Shown piece by piece: positions 63,898-64,000 of a DNA stretch of 64,000 nt. Numbering within the stretch: position 1 is the first letter of the stretch; each line of letters starts with the position of its first letter. This DNA comes from Mycobacterium haemophilum DSM 44634. Its GTDB lineage: Bacteria > Actinomycetota > Actinomycetes > Mycobacteriales > Mycobacteriaceae. The stretch spans positions 964,607 through 1,028,606 of the forward strand of contig NZ_CP011883.2 of NCBI RefSeq assembly GCF_000340435.2, written 5' to 3'. The notes beneath the pieces were generated by a model, which was not told the origin of the DNA, did not search any database, and saw only the letters and a list, made by a program, of their open reading frames with translations. A program made the translations under genes and the position numbers.

Positions 63898-64000
63898 GTG
63901 ATCTTCAGCTCGCGGCGACGCATTCGGGGTCGCTGGGGGCGCTCGGGCCCCATGACTCGCGGCATGGGCGCGTTGACGCGAGCTGTGGGTGTTGCCTGGC
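63898..64000 (+). CDS. mtrB: Sensor kinase MtrB, first 34 residues (3' end outside window)
   Basis: GTG 63898 opens MIFSSRRRIRGRWGRSGPMTRG, matching the basic N-terminus of MtrB, with GAGGAG upstream. Only the start of the gene is in the window; the first transmembrane helix would follow. It lies 52 bp after mtrA. Confidence 0.9.
   Translation, partial: MIFSSRRRIRGRWGRSGPMTRGMGALTRAVGVAW

Overview
The window is chromosomal DNA from a slow-growing Mycobacterium very close to the M. tuberculosis lineage. It has high GC, GTG starts, four-base ATGA/GTGA gene overlaps and leaderless-type promoters. Gene order follows the H37Rv segment Rv3296 (lhr) down to Rv3246c/Rv3245c (mtrA/mtrB) in reverse orientation. 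Comparisons with M. tuberculosis are from memory, not from a search. It is not H37Rv itself: a pst/pknD phosphate block plus an MmpS/MmpL pair lies between fadE25 and the Rv3272-like gene, a SAM-methyltransferase gene sits beside that gene, and extra genes flank the DNA methyltransferase gene mamA. No rRNA, tRNA, CRISPR array, insertion sequence or phage gene was seen.

Layout. 1-5.1 kb: partial lhr helicase, a TetR regulator, and pcd. 5.1-8.2 kb: lysine-catabolism cluster (DUF1338 dioxygenase, lrpA, lat). 8.2-10.7 kb: SigF locus (small membrane proteins, rsbW, sigF) with two clear SigF promoters. 10.8-17.5 kb: acyl-CoA carboxylase cluster accD5-accE5-maf-sseA-sufE-accA3 with divergent birA. 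17.5-21.9 kb: PH-domain protein, GtrA protein, purK, purE, fadE25. 21.9-33.6 kb: TetR-mmpS-mmpL, then pstB-pstS1-pstC1-pstA2 divergent from pstS2-pknD. 33.6-36.6 kb: CoA-transferase, methyltransferase, CDF-like membrane protein. 36.6-39.1 kb: ctpC/pacL1 metal efflux. 39.3-44.5 kb: cell-wall sugar genes (Rv3268-like, lcp1, rmlD, wbbL, manC). 44.5-49.8 kb: fbiA-fbiB, a PD-(D/E)XK nuclease-like gene, mamA and a NUDIX gene, all on the minus strand. 50.2-55.5 kb: whiB2, two small conserved genes, manB, a SIS/TobH-like gene, manA. 55.5-60.8 kb: FAD oxidoreductase, amino-acid transporter, alkB-rubA-rubB-tetR. 60.9-64 kb: sahH, tmk, mtrA, start of mtrB.

How the genes work together. Lat, Pcd and the DUF1338 protein can form a lysine to 2-hydroxyglutarate route under LrpA. 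BirA biotinylates AccA3, which serves AccD5/AccE5. ManA, ManB and ManC make GDP-mannose. RmlD, WbbL and Lcp1 build and attach the rhamnose-linked arabinogalactan unit. FbiA/FbiB make coenzyme F420. PacL1 and CtpC form a metal efflux unit.

The strongest candidates for something new are the nuclease-like gene directly upstream of mamA (a possible restriction partner of a methyltransferase known as an orphan in M. tuberculosis), a perfect 36-bp palindrome at the alkB promoter, and the relocated pst/pknD/mmpSL block.
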